From contig CAZMEV010000072.1 of assembly GCA_964565375.1 (NCBI GenBank), positions 1-16,135 on the forward strand: a stretch of 16,135 nt of DNA. Direction: 5' to 3'. Shown here piece by piece: positions 7,756 to 15,090 of this stretch. The notes beneath the pieces are model-generated. The model was not told the DNA's origin. It made no database searches and saw nothing but the letters and a program-made list of their open reading frames with translations. Both the position numbers and the translations under genes were made by a program. Origin of the DNA: SLAN01 sp964565375 (GTDB taxonomy: Bacteria > Spirochaetota > Spirochaetia > DSM-27196 > SKKC01). Position 1 is the stretch's first letter. Every line of letters begins with the position of its first letter.

Positions 7756-8130
7756 TCAGTATTCGTATTCAAATCCTCCATCGGCAGATCCATCGGAAGA
7801 CGGCTTCGGACGACGGGACGCCTCGGCCTGCTGAATCTCGGCTTTAATCGCTTCCACCTTGTCGTCAATTTCCTGGATGCGCTGCGTGCAATCGTTGACC
7901 TGTGCCTGCAGCGCTGCACGAATTCGCTGTTGGCGCGTGCGAGCCATCTGCAGATTGGCCATGCGCACATAGAGCGTATGCGGCTCCTGGGTAGAGAGCG
8001 ACCGCATGCTCGTGGGGGGGCGTGTGGAGGGCGGTCGGGGCCGGTTTACGCGAGGGGGCGCATAAGAGGACGAGGAACGCCGGGGCGTGTTCGGGGTGGA
8101 GCCAGAAGGCGTATCGGAGGAATCGCTCAT
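7756..8130 (-). CDS. gvpV: GvpV-like small gas vesicle accessory protein
   Basis: 124 residues. Residues 1-42 are disordered, rich in Ser, Pro and Arg. Residues 43-104 hold a conserved-looking block, RSLSTQEPHTLYVRMANLQM, followed by a charged helix predicted to be coiled coil. The C-terminus is acidic and aromatic (GGFEYEY). The R-S-L-x-T...LY-x-R-x-A-x-L-x-x-x-R pattern and the place between gvpN and gvpF match gvpV of proteobacterial clusters such as Serratia, from memory. The exact function of GvpV is not well established. It lies 18 bases after gvpN and 49 before gvpF. The assignment rests mainly on synteny plus the short motif. Confidence 0.65.
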   Translation of the reverse strand: MSDSSDTPSGSTPNTPRRSSSSYAPPRVNRPRPPSTRPPTSMRSLSTQEPHTLYVRMANLQMARTRQQRIRAALQAQVNDCTQRIQEIDDKVEAIKAEIQQAEASRRPKPSSDGSADGGFEYEY

Positions 8131-8148
8131 ACGATCAGAGGAAGAAGG

Positions 8149-9123
8149 TTACGGAATCTGTGTATACATTTCGTCGATGGCATCCATGATAACTTCGCGT
8201 GTCTGTGCCTCAGCATCCGGACTGCTGGTGGCACGGGCGGGGCGAAGTACGTCGAGGCAGATATCGCGGAAGAAGGCAGACGATGGGCTGACATCGTCTG
8301 TACGGTCGGCGAACACGCGCGCCAGCACAACCGAGCCCCGAACCGATGGCCCATGATAGTCGTCGAGGCGAGTGCGAACACGTCGCACCAGGTCTACGAT
8401 ACGTGTTGCCAGAGGCTCAGGCATGCCCGAGCGGGTGCACGTGATCTGCACCTCGGTGTCACGGTCTGGGTATTCCAGCTTGATCGTGATCATGCGGTCG
8501 AGTAGAGCACTCTGTGTGCCATGCGTACCAGCGTACTCTTTCGTGTTCGACGTAAAGATCGCCCGGAAGTTAGGATGCACACGCACATAGCCCTCGCTCT
8601 GTCCTCCACGCGTTGGAAGGTTCAAGATGCGCTCCTCGAGAATGCTAAGCAACACGTTATTGGCTTCAGGGCGCGACCGGTTGAACTCATCGTAGATGAG
8701 CGTATAGCCCTCGCGACATGCTTGCGCCAGGCGCTTGTCTTCCCACACCTTATGGACTTGCTCGCTGGTCTTGAGCACCGAGCGGATGAAGTTGTCGACG
8801 ACTTTCGACTTACGGTAGCCAACCTCGCCCCCAACCAGGTCTGAGCGTGAAAACTCACTGTCGCCGTGAAGCAGCACAGCTGGGCGTTCCAGCCGTGAGG
8901 CTACATGAAAAGCAAGGCTGGTCTTTCCGGTCCCCGACACCCCCGTTAGGTGAATCGGGTAGCCGGCATTCAAGTAGACCATGGCGCGCTGCGTGACCCG
9001 TTCTACGGCTGGAGTAACGACAAACGATTTACTCGGCTTCGGGACAAAGATGCCGTCGCGGCGGCGCGAGTTTTCGGCAACCGATGGCGAAGACTCCGAC
9101 GGTTCCATAAGAGCAGAGGGCAA
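8149..9123 (-). CDS. gvpN: gas vesicle assembly ATPase GvpN (AAA+, MoxR-like)
   Basis: 324 residues. Walker A is GVSGTGKTS (61-69), Walker B with the catalytic acid is LIYDEFNRS (142-150), and the sensor segment is FTSNTKEY (190-197). SALLDRM (205-211) carries the likely arginine finger. GvpN is an AAA+ ATPase needed for gas vesicles to grow to normal size; it has been linked to shell elongation and interaction with GvpC. The first 25 residues are a Ser/Arg-rich tail typical of bacterial GvpN. It is 280 bases downstream of gvpA and immediately upstream of the GvpV-like gene. A second ATG five codons in is an alternative start; neither has a clear ribosome site. Confidence 0.97.
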   Translation of the reverse strand: MPSALMEPSESSPSVAENSRRRDGIFVPKPSKSFVVTPAVERVTQRAMVYLNAGYPIHLTGVSGTGKTSLAFHVASRLERPAVLLHGDSEFSRSDLVGGEVGYRKSKVVDNFIRSVLKTSEQVHKVWEDKRLAQACREGYTLIYDEFNRSRPEANNVLLSILEERILNLPTRGGQSEGYVRVHPNFRAIFTSNTKEYAGTHGTQSALLDRMITIKLEYPDRDTEVQITCTRSGMPEPLATRIVDLVRRVRTRLDDYHGPSVRGSVVLARVFADRTDDVSPSSAFFRDICLDVLRPARATSSPDAEAQTREVIMDAIDEMYTQIP

Positions 9124-9258
9124 AAAGAGGGAAGGAGCCGAGGTAGGAGCAACACGTGCAGGCGAGTCTGGGGCGGGTGAAGCTGTCTGGCGTGTACCTG
9201 ACAGACATACTCAATGCAGGCACACGCAGCAACTGCTCCATGCGGAACGACTGCAACG

Positions 9259-9281
9259 AAAAAAGCAGGAAAGCCGGCTGC
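9259..9281 (-). terminator. weak hairpin plus T6 in the gvpA-gvpN gap (possible attenuator)
   Basis: Read on the minus strand, GCAG and CTGC flank a 9-base loop and are followed by TTTTTT (plus-strand A6 at 9259-9264). The stem is only 4 bp, so it is weak. A partial terminator here would make sense because the shell protein GvpA is needed in large excess over GvpN and the assembly factors. The rest of the 280-base gap shows no gene. Confidence 0.25.
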
Positions 9282-9403
9282 ACAGAGGCACAAAGGCACA
9301 ACGCGCATCCAGTCTCCCTGCCCGGTACATAGCAGGCCCGTCCAGAGCCACGGCATGCTTGCAGCACGAGCAGGCTCAGGCGCGAGCATGGGTATGTTCT
9401 GTA

Positions 9404-9625
9404 CTACGATGCAGGAGCCGCTGCAGTCGCCGTAAGACCGATGCCTTCGGCATACTTCAGGTAGGTTTCTACCGAGGCAATAACGATACGAGCCTCTACC
9501 GAAACCAACTCAATACCTACCAGGGAAACGCGGACAAATGCGTCAATGACAATGCCTTTGTCGAGAATACGGTCAACCACTTCTGCCAGACCGCTGGCGT
9601 CACTTGTCTTTTGAACTTCAGCCAT
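9404..9625 (-). CDS. gvpA: major gas vesicle shell protein GvpA
   Basis: 73 residues, the family's normal length. It shows the near-invariant GvpA core: LAEVVDRILDKGIVIDAF (13-30), VRVSLVGIELVSVEARIVIA (31-50) and SVETYLKYAEGIGL (51-64). GvpA is a small, very hydrophobic protein that polymerises into the ribbed wall of the gas vesicle, with alternating hydrophobic strands facing the gas. It is the only full consensus GvpA among the three paralogues here. Its start has one of the better ribosome sites in the window (CGAGG about 8 bases before the ATG). It has a long separate 343-base upstream region with its own candidate promoter, fitting the high expression a shell protein needs. Confidence 0.98.
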   Translation of the reverse strand: MAEVQKTSDASGLAEVVDRILDKGIVIDAFVRVSLVGIELVSVEARIVIASVETYLKYAEGIGLTATAAAPAS

Positions 9626-9672
9626 ATTGATACCTCGTTGTGTGAGTACGTGTGCGAAAGAGAGAAAACGAA

Positions 9673-9726
9673 CTGCCGCGAGTCATGCCCACAGTTTCCT
9701 GACGCATTCTCGTAGAGAACCGGCAG
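9673..9726 (-). promoter_or_regulatory. structured 5' leader of gvpA
   Basis: An outer inverted repeat CTGCCG (9673-9678)/CGGCAG (9721-9726) encloses an inner perfect hairpin TTCTC-GTA-GAGAA (9707-9719). It lies 48-101 bases upstream of the gvpA start, inside the predicted transcript leader. Such a fold could stabilise the abundant shell mRNA or control its translation. No known riboswitch family is recognised. Confidence 0.35.
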
Positions 9727-9743
9727 CGAACGGGAGCTAACAG

Positions 9744-9771
9744 GGCATATTCACACCACTGTGTCAGTCAA
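9744..9771 (-). promoter_or_regulatory. candidate gvpA promoter
   Basis: On the minus strand TTGACT (9766-9771) is separated by 16 bases from TATGCC (9744-9749). The spacer holds the small inverted repeat ACAC-CACT-GTGT (plus strand, 9753-9764), a possible operator. A second candidate further upstream is TATACT at 9857-9862 with a poor -35 (TTTATT, 17-base spacer). Neither is decisive, but gvpA is 343 bases from gvpJ, so its own promoter is likely. Confidence 0.3.
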
Positions 9772-9968
9772 AGATCATTCCACTCATTGGCCGACGTCCG
9801 AACGCGATGCAAGTTACACATGTTGAGCATGGAGGTGCTTTGCAGTAAGTAATTCCAGTATATGAACCAGCGAGTAGGAAATAAAAGACGCATCGTAACT
9901 TTACAAATACATGGAGGCAGAAGATGTGCAGCGTCCCGACCTCTCACACGTCGCATCTGCCGACCGGG

Positions 9969-10391
9969 TTACCTCTCGTCGTCTCCGGTCGGGTCATGTG
10001 ATGACGCTCCTCCATTCTCAGAGGAATCCTTCTGAGGGGGTGTATCAGAGGCTGCGGGGGCAGCAAGACGCTGCATCGTCTTTTCCAGCCGGTCAAGGCG
10101 GGCATTGAGCGCGTCAAACTGCTCTTGATTGATTGAATTCGAATCAGACGTGCCTTCTGAGCCCGATTGGGACTGAAGAAAGTCAGCCGACTTCCACCAG
10201 TCCATGCCCATCTCGTTTGCCTTATCGACCGAGCAGATGATAAGCCGAATCTGCACCGTAAGCAGTTCCACATCGTTCAGGTTCACCTTAATGTCGCCGG
10301 CGATAACGATGCCGGTTTCCAGCACACGTTCCAGAATGTCGGCGAGGGTGGAGCTGCGCGGTCCGCGCATGTTCTGCATTGAGCGGCTCAT
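9969..10391 (-). CDS. gvpJ: gas vesicle protein GvpJ (GvpA paralogue with C-terminal extension)
   Basis: 140 residues from the ATG at 10391. The core STLADILERVLETGIVIAGD (13-32), followed by IKVNLNDVELLTVQIRLIIC and EMGMDWW, is the GvpJ version of the GvpA fold. The GMDWW end is distinctive for GvpJ. After the core comes a C-terminal tail of about 70 residues, rich in Ser, Gln and acidic residues, with one coiled-coil stretch (QEQFDALNARLDRLEKTM). GvpJ is a minor shell or nucleation protein essential for vesicle formation in haloarchaea. The frame stays open further upstream to 10568, overlapping gvpK, but that part has no family similarity. The gvpS-gvpK-gvpJ order matches Bacillus megaterium. 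Confidence 0.93.
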   Translation of the reverse strand: MSRSMQNMRGPRSSTLADILERVLETGIVIAGDIKVNLNDVELLTVQIRLIICSVDKANEMGMDWWKSADFLQSQSGSEGTSDSNSINQEQFDALNARLDRLEKTMQRLAAPAASDTPPQKDSSENGGASSHDPTGDDER

Positions 10392-10485
10392 AGTGAGCGA
10401 GAAGAATCTATCCGTAAAAGGTAAATAAGGGCGTTTTCGATATGCCCAGCAAGTGTGTTGCCAACCGCCTTGGTTGAGACGACAG

Positions 10486-10911
10486 TTAAGACGACGGCTC
10501 AGATTGCGACATATCAGCTTGGTCGGCGGGGTGCTGGATGGTGCCAAGGTCCAGGTGAAGGTCGTCAAGTTCGAGTCCGAATACGTCGCAGAGTCGCTCC
10601 AGCTCTTCGGCCTGTTTCATGAGCGTGCGTCCAACCCGTTCTACCTCATCGTCGGTGAGCGTTCCGCGCTCCATGCGGCCGATGGCCTGCTTCTCCAGCA
10701 GGTCATGAATCAGTTTGATGAGGGTGAGCACCAGATGTGCAAGTCCTTTGCCGGGGTTGTCTTCGTCGACCTCCACGCGCCGAGGTCCCTGCGATGGAGT
10801 CGGGGCTGCACCAGAGCCAGGGGCAATGTCATGCACGGCGAGATCGTCGGCACGAGACAGACGGGCTGCAGGGTCAGGTACAAAGAGGTCTTCCGGAACA
10901 GATTTACTCAT
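10486..10911 (-). CDS. gvpK: gas vesicle protein GvpK
   Basis: 141 residues from the ATG at 10911. The conserved GvpK core covers residues 52-123: GLAHLVLTLIKLIHDLLEKQ (56-75), then AIGRMERGTLTDDEVERVG, then LCDVFGLELDDLHLDLG. Before it lies a variable, Pro- and Ala-rich tail of about 45 residues. GvpK is a soluble helical accessory protein required for vesicle formation. Its start codon overlaps the end of the gvpS paralogue in a different frame (ATGAGTAA), so translation is probably coupled. An upstream in-frame ATG at 10971 would give 161 residues, but the coupled start is preferred. Confidence 0.95.
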   Translation of the reverse strand: MSKSVPEDLFVPDPAARLSRADDLAVHDIAPGSGAAPTPSQGPRRVEVDEDNPGKGLAHLVLTLIKLIHDLLEKQAIGRMERGTLTDDEVERVGRTLMKQAEELERLCDVFGLELDDLHLDLGTIQHPADQADMSQSEPSS

Positions 10912-11134
10912 GGGAAGCGGGGTCCGGGGTGGCAGAAGAGCGCATCGCACCGTATCCACGGGCCGTGTCAACAGCGCTTAGAAGCAAGCGGAGGTCGAGG
11001 TAGAGCAGCTCCACATCGGCTACAGAGATCACGACGTCGCCGCGGAGTACGGCACCAGTGTCGAGAACGCGATCAAGCGTTTCGGCAAGTGTGACGTCCG
11101 AGACGTATTGGGGGGGCGGCGGCGCTTCGGGCAT
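10904..11134 (-). CDS. gvpS: GvpA-family paralogue of GvpS/GvpM type
   Basis: 76 residues. TLAETLDRVLDTGAVLRGD (15-33) and VVISVADVELLYLDLRLLLS are a GvpA-type fold with the V-x-LLYLDLRLLL variant seen in GvpS and GvpM minor shell proteins. The Pro-rich start (MPEAPPPPQ) and the tail are not conserved. It sits 57 bases after the ArsA-like ATPase gene and overlaps gvpK by 8 bases, in the gvpS-gvpK-gvpJ order known from Bacillus megaterium and Streptomyces (S-K). Minor GvpA paralogues are thought to seed or shape the cone tips. The choice between GvpS and GvpM rests on synteny. Confidence 0.9.
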   Translation of the reverse strand: MPEAPPPPQYVSDVTLAETLDRVLDTGAVLRGDVVISVADVELLYLDLRLLLSAVDTARGYGAMRSSATPDPASHE

Positions 11135-11191
11135 AACGTAGATTATGGCAGACGATGACAGATAGAAGCTGCAGGCGGTGTAAAAGCGCAG

Positions 11192-13084
11192 CTAAGCGGT
11201 CGTGTACATCCTGCGGCCCAGCTGCCGAAGCGCTTCAATGCCAAGAGGAGGCGCTCCACGCTGAATCTGAACCACATGCTGCTCGGGAAAGTCCTCCTGC
11301 ACCTCAGAGAGCGTAACGCTGGCCGTCGATGCGCTATCGGGCATGATGTTATTGACAAACAGAGCCGGTATGCTCAACCCTGCGTGGGTGGAATGGTTCA
11401 CCAAGCGCTCTGTCTCGGCATGTACCATGCGGTGGAGCATTGTAACAGCATAGACGTGTCCTGCATGTTGATCGTCTTGCCCCGTTAGCATCTTCCGAAG
11501 CGCTTTAACGCCTTTAGAGAGGCGTACCAGCCGGTCGTTGAGACGCGGAGCGTGCACCACGCGTCGGTACGTGCGCAGCAGGCGAAAAAGCGATCGAATC
11601 CAGGCGTCAAACACGTCCGGCATCTCCACAAAACGAAAGAAATGCCCGGTCGGTGCCATATCCAGAATCAGGTGCGTGTAGCGGCTGTCGTCGAGCCGAT
11701 CGAGCGTAGCAGTAACCGCCATCATTTCATCGATGCCTGGCGGGGCCAGGTTCAGGAGGTGCTCGGTCACCTGGCGGTCATGGGGCATGTCGAAGCGCGT
11801 GCCACCGGCTTGCTGAAAAAACTGTTGCACCTCCTCCACATACTCTGCGCGTAGCCGGTCAAAGTGAGTCTCGGCATCGACACAGGCGGCGTCGAGTCCG
11901 TCTGTAATGGCCGCCGGTGTATCTGAAACAGGCCGCTGCAAGAGGTCGGCAACCGAGTGAGCCGGATCAGTCGATAACAGCAGCACTCGACCGGGCTCAG
12001 ACGAAGGAGAGACCGTGGCCAGATGCAGGGCCGTTGCGCAGGCCAGCGTGGTTTTTCCGACGCCGCCTTTGCCGGCAAAGAGCCACAGGCGGTGGTCGGG
12101 AAGCGGGAGCGGGTGGGTAACCTGTGGAGGCAGCTGCAGCTGATCCAAGGCATTGCCTTCGGAATCTCCATTAGGCACGGTGCCCGTGGAATCCGTTGCA
12201 TCCGGAGAAAGCGGCGCAGCGTGCGTCCAGAGCGCGGGTAGCGCAGACCGGAGCGCATCCTGCGAGAACTCGGGGAGGGCCCAGCACGGTGCATTGTCGC
12301 AGTATTCAGGGTGGTCAGCCTGTGCAGCGGCCGCCGACCACTGATTGATTACGACGCCTTTGGGGGAAACGGAGAGCTGCTGCAGCCGATTAATGAGCCG
12401 ATTTGTCTCCGACGTGATAGCTGGTTCCGCCTGCGTAACAACCAGCGCGCCGGCCTGGTCGGCAGTGCGCAAGGTGCTCATCACGCGTTCAACACGGTCT
12501 CGGAGCGTGTAGACGAACGTGTCGAGCGCGTCGGAGGCGGTGTGCCCGCTGAAGCGTGCACGCATGTAGCGATGCTTTTCGAGAAGCACATCCAGGAAGT
12601 CAATCCATGTCTGAAAACGCTCTGGCATCTCGAAGAGCCGTAGCGTGTGTCCTGTTGGAGCGGTATCGACAATGATGGATGCATACGCATCCGCAGAAAG
12701 CAGCTTTTCGATGCGAAGCACAGCCATGGCCTCATCGATGCCGGGCAGAGCCAGATCGAGCAGTTCCTGAATGTCATCATCGTCAAAGAACGTACCACGT
12801 GCGACAATTTCATGCAGCGTGTCGCGGTGGCTATCCCGAAACGCGTTAACAGCCTTGCGTGCGTCAAACGCGTCGACGTGCAGGGTATCGGGCGTGTCGG
12901 TTCCGGCGAGCCGGTCAGCAAGCGAGTGGGCAGGATCGGTCGAAAGCAGTAGCACAGGGGCATCGCTGTGCCGGGCCTGCCAGAGCGCCGTTGCGGCAGC
13001 ACACGTCGTCTTGCCTACACCGCCCTTCCCTACAACAAAGAGCAGTGGCGGCGGGGCATCGACAAACGGCGGGGCATCAGGCAT
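11192..13084 (-). CDS. double-domain ArsA/Get3-type ATPase
   Basis: 630 residues made of two homologous halves. Each half has a deviant Walker A GKGGVGKTT (19-27 and 338-346), STDPAHS (48-54 and 371-377), an ALPGIDEAMAV/APPGIDEMMAV segment and the switch motif DTAPTGHT (140-147) or DMAPTGHF (475-482). This is the architecture of ArsA, the arsenite-pump ATPase, and of paired Get3-like tail-anchored-protein chaperones. No arsB, arsD or arsR is present and no clear arsenite-binding cysteine set is seen. It is embedded between gvpG and gvpS, so arsenic transport is unlikely. A chaperone role for hydrophobic gas-vesicle proteins is inferred. The ATG at 13084 is preferred: the frame upstream to 13198 overlaps gvpG and lacks similarity. 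Confidence 0.93.
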   Translation of the reverse strand: MPDAPPFVDAPPPLLFVVGKGGVGKTTCAAATALWQARHSDAPVLLLSTDPAHSLADRLAGTDTPDTLHVDAFDARKAVNAFRDSHRDTLHEIVARGTFFDDDDIQELLDLALPGIDEAMAVLRIEKLLSADAYASIIVDTAPTGHTLRLFEMPERFQTWIDFLDVLLEKHRYMRARFSGHTASDALDTFVYTLRDRVERVMSTLRTADQAGALVVTQAEPAITSETNRLINRLQQLSVSPKGVVINQWSAAAAQADHPEYCDNAPCWALPEFSQDALRSALPALWTHAAPLSPDATDSTGTVPNGDSEGNALDQLQLPPQVTHPLPLPDHRLWLFAGKGGVGKTTLACATALHLATVSPSSEPGRVLLLSTDPAHSVADLLQRPVSDTPAAITDGLDAACVDAETHFDRLRAEYVEEVQQFFQQAGGTRFDMPHDRQVTEHLLNLAPPGIDEMMAVTATLDRLDDSRYTHLILDMAPTGHFFRFVEMPDVFDAWIRSLFRLLRTYRRVVHAPRLNDRLVRLSKGVKALRKMLTGQDDQHAGHVYAVTMLHRMVHAETERLVNHSTHAGLSIPALFVNNIMPDSASTASVTLSEVQEDFPEQHVVQIQRGAPPLGIEALRQLGRRMYTTA

Positions 13085-13160
13085 GTGACAGGCAGTAGTA
13101 GAAAAGACATACGCAAGCAGTGAGGGGCGTAAGCAGGAAACAGTGTATAGGGCGGCTAAC

Positions 13161-13403
13161 TCACTGTACGCGCTCCTGCAGTGCGTCGAGCTCGTCAAGG
13201 CGGTCTAAGACCTCCTCTTCCCGTTCGTCGAACGCCTCCTCAGACAGGTCGCCTGTTTCAAGCGCCATATAAAGATCGTTCAGTTCGTTACGTAGCGCTT
13301 GCCGTTCGCTCTCGATCTCTTCGCGCACCGCGTCATGAATCGACGACGCGATAAAATGCACCCCGCGAAGTGGAGCCAGCAGAATGTCGTCGATTAGAAA
13401 CAT
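13161..13403 (-). CDS. gvpG: gas vesicle protein GvpG
   Basis: 80 residues. It starts MFLIDDILLAPLRGVHFIA, the usual hydrophobic GvpG opening. A charged helix follows, ending GDLSEEAFDEREEEVLDRLD (51-70), which is the GvpG signature. GvpG is a small helical accessory protein essential for assembly that interacts with GvpF and GvpL. It lies 48 bases after the GvpC-like gene and 76 bases before the ArsA-like ATPase gene on the same strand. In most clusters gvpG is next to gvpF or gvpL; here it has moved to the front of the run. No Shine-Dalgarno sequence is seen. Confidence 0.93.
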   Translation of the reverse strand: MFLIDDILLAPLRGVHFIASSIHDAVREEIESERQALRNELNDLYMALETGDLSEEAFDEREEEVLDRLDELDALQERVQ

Positions 13404-13451
13404 GGGTATGGTGGGATGCGAGCGGTTGGCACAGGTATGAAAACGCGCGGC

Positions 13452-14492
13452 TTACTGAGCTCCCTTAACCTGTTTGCTGGCCTGGTCAATCCACGACGCC
13501 ACATTCACAAAGGGCGGCAGCCCCTCTACGTTCTCGCGAATCTCTTTGGGAGAGGCTACAGCAATGTCTTTGAACGTAGCATAGCCTGCAGCGCGCAGCT
13601 CGTCGGCAATTTTGGGTCCTACGCCCTGCAGGACCGAAAAGTCATCGGGCTCCTGCGCATCAGCTTCTTGCTCTGTGGGAGTTGAGGCGTCGCCGGGCAC
13701 TTGAATAGAAGGGGGCTGTGGGGCTTCAGAAGATGCCTCTGCGTCCTGTGTGGCCGACTGTTCAGAAGGCGCTTCAGGAGAGGGCGTTTCTTGCGTAGCA
13801 TCCTGCGAAGGCGTCTCAGGATAGGCATCGGTCGTTGGGGTGCCTGAGGCCTCAGAAGACATAGAGGTCGGGGCCGGATCTATGTCAGAGATTGGCGACT
13901 CTGCCTGCTCTGTCCACGCCCGGTGCATAGCCTCAATATCGGCACGGCGTTCGGCCTGCTCCTCACGGGCCGTTTCGAGGATGCGCTTCGTATCCGCCCG
14001 AATGGAATCCATGAGCGATCCGCGTTCCGACCGGCTCTGGGCAATAAGCTGTGCAACTTCTTGCGAGAGGCGCTTCATCGTTTCCTGGCGGTCTGCCTGG
14101 CTGGCACGGTGTGCTTTGGTTCGCGCCTCGCGTGCGTCGTTGAGGAGCGCCTCAACCTGGCCGCGCACCTGCTCTACGAAAGTGGTACGGTTTTCCAGTT
14201 CAGCCTGCGAGGTGGCCTCGTGTTCGTTACGAAACTGAGCAAGCATGTCAGCTACCCCTCCGGTAATAGACTGGGTTTCGTTACGGAGCTCCTGAAGCCG
14301 CTGCTTGCGTTCTGCCTGGCCCACGCGTGCCGCGGTGGCGCGCTCTTCTCGAAACTGGGCAAGCATTTCAGAAACATCGCCCCCCACCGCATGAACTTCG
14401 CTGCGAAGCTTTTCAAGAGCCTGGGTCCGTTCAAGGCGCTGTTCAGCCATTTCTTGCTTGAGCTGTCGTACTTGTTCAGAGATAGAAGCCAT
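13452..14492 (-). CDS. GvpC-like repeat protein with C-terminal helix-hairpin-helix domain
   Basis: 346 residues. Residues 29-195 form a helical repeat array with copies at about 29-68, 69-108, 109-141, 142-163 and 164-195. The first two are clearest (LRSEVHAVGGDVSEMLAQFR versus LRNETQSITGGVADMLAQFR). Repeat length falls from 40 to about 33 residues. Such repeats and the charge pattern resemble GvpC, the outer rib protein that strengthens vesicles, though cyanobacterial sequence motifs are not matched. A very acidic Ser/Thr/Pro/Glu linker (196-283) leads to a helix-hairpin-helix domain (286-343; LQGVGPKIADELRAAGY), usually a DNA- or protein-binding fold and not a usual GvpC part. It is the first gene of the minus-strand run, behind a good promoter. 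It could be GvpC in function or a cluster-specific protein. Confidence 0.8.
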   Translation of the reverse strand: MASISEQVRQLKQEMAEQRLERTQALEKLRSEVHAVGGDVSEMLAQFREERATAARVGQAERKQRLQELRNETQSITGGVADMLAQFRNEHEATSQAELENRTTFVEQVRGQVEALLNDAREARTKAHRASQADRQETMKRLSQEVAQLIAQSRSERGSLMDSIRADTKRILETAREEQAERRADIEAMHRAWTEQAESPISDIDPAPTSMSSEASGTPTTDAYPETPSQDATQETPSPEAPSEQSATQDAEASSEAPQPPSIQVPGDASTPTEQEADAQEPDDFSVLQGVGPKIADELRAAGYATFKDIAVASPKEIRENVEGLPPFVNVASWIDQASKQVKGAQ

Positions 14493-14602
14493 GATGCAAA
14501 AGGAAAGAGGAAACGGCTACGGGAAAGTTTTGAGGCGTGTATACCCACTGTACGCTCTCATGTGTATTTAACGCACATAAAACATACTGCTACATACGTG
14601 CC

Positions 14603-14632
14603 ATTGTAGACGTAGGTCGGTAATCACGTCAA
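14603..14632 (-). promoter_or_regulatory. sigma70-type promoter of the gas vesicle run
   Basis: On the minus strand TTGACG (14627-14632) and TACAAT (14603-14608) each match five of six consensus bases, with an 18-base spacer. Transcription would begin near 14596, giving a leader of about 104 bases before the GvpC-like gene at 14492. It is the best promoter match in the window and is well placed to drive gvpC-like, gvpG, the ATPase and gvpS-K-J. Confidence 0.5.
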
Positions 14633-14647
14633 GAGAAAAGGATACAG

Positions 14648-14665
14648 GCATCTGTAGGCAGATGC
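14648..14665. promoter_or_regulatory. 18-bp palindrome upstream of the gas vesicle promoter (candidate operator)
   Basis: GCATCTG-TAGG-CAGATGC has perfect 7-bp arms. Its centre lies about 27 bases upstream of the -35 element of the predicted minus-strand promoter, the usual place for an activator bound as a dimer. The regulator is unknown; the possible helix-turn-helix protein at 4849-5802 is one candidate. Confidence 0.4.
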
Positions 14666-15034
14666 AAGGTGGCGCAGCGCAACGAATATGATACCTGTAG
14701 GGAGTAAAAGAAACGAGGAAAGGTAAAATTGTACAATACTGTAGCAAGTAGCAGCTTATTGGCATAGGTCAGATGCGTATTACTATTAAAAATGCTGGTA
14801 GCCGCCTCTAAAGGAAAACAGATAGGGCCTATTGGACCACATGCGCAGAGATAAAAGAGGAGATGGGTTGGGAAGACAAAATGGTACCTTGCAAAAAAAG
14901 ACACAGATGGCGGTTCAGCGTGAGAAAAAGATAGTCTTCGGTCATTGTGGCAAGTATATTGCTATTACAGGTACGTAGAAAGGGCAGCTACCGATTGAGC
15001 AGGCAGCAACCAGCAATCTGTCTCGCTGAATGCA

Positions 15035-15050
15035 TATCATAACGATGATA
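15035..15050. promoter_or_regulatory. 16-bp palindrome upstream of the 126-codon gene
   Basis: TATCAT-AACG-ATGATA has perfect 6-bp arms, extended by TGC and GCA with one extra base on the left. It lies 41 bases before the start at 15091, next to a TATACT hexamer (about 15063-15068) that could be a -10 element. No good -35 is seen at the right distance. It is a possible repressor site or an RNA hairpin in the leader. Confidence 0.3.
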
Positions 15051-15090
15051 GCACCGCAGTCATATACTGATTATCAAGAAACAGCCTGCT

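Larger units (their letters stand above)
14493..15090. other. AT-rich divergent intergenic region
   Basis: About 600 bases without a supported gene lie between the GvpC-like gene (minus strand) and the 126-codon gene (plus strand). Low GC and short AT runs contrast with the coding parts. It holds a sigma70-type promoter for the minus strand near 14603-14632, an 18-base palindrome at 14648-14665 and a 16-base palindrome at 15035-15050, each listed separately. The middle (about 14670-15000) shows nothing recognisable. Confidence 0.6.

Noticed and set aside
10392..10568. 59-residue N-terminal extension of GvpJ
   Set aside because: It overlaps gvpK and does not look like a GvpA-family segment; the ATG at 10391 gives a normal GvpJ start.
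11192..13084. arsenic resistance operon
   Set aside because: The ATPase is ArsA-like, but no arsB, arsD or arsR is present and all neighbours are vesicle genes.
13085..13198. 38-residue N-terminal extension of the ArsA-like ATPase
   Set aside because: It overlaps gvpG in another frame and has no family similarity; the ATG at 13084 puts the P-loop at the usual distance from the start.
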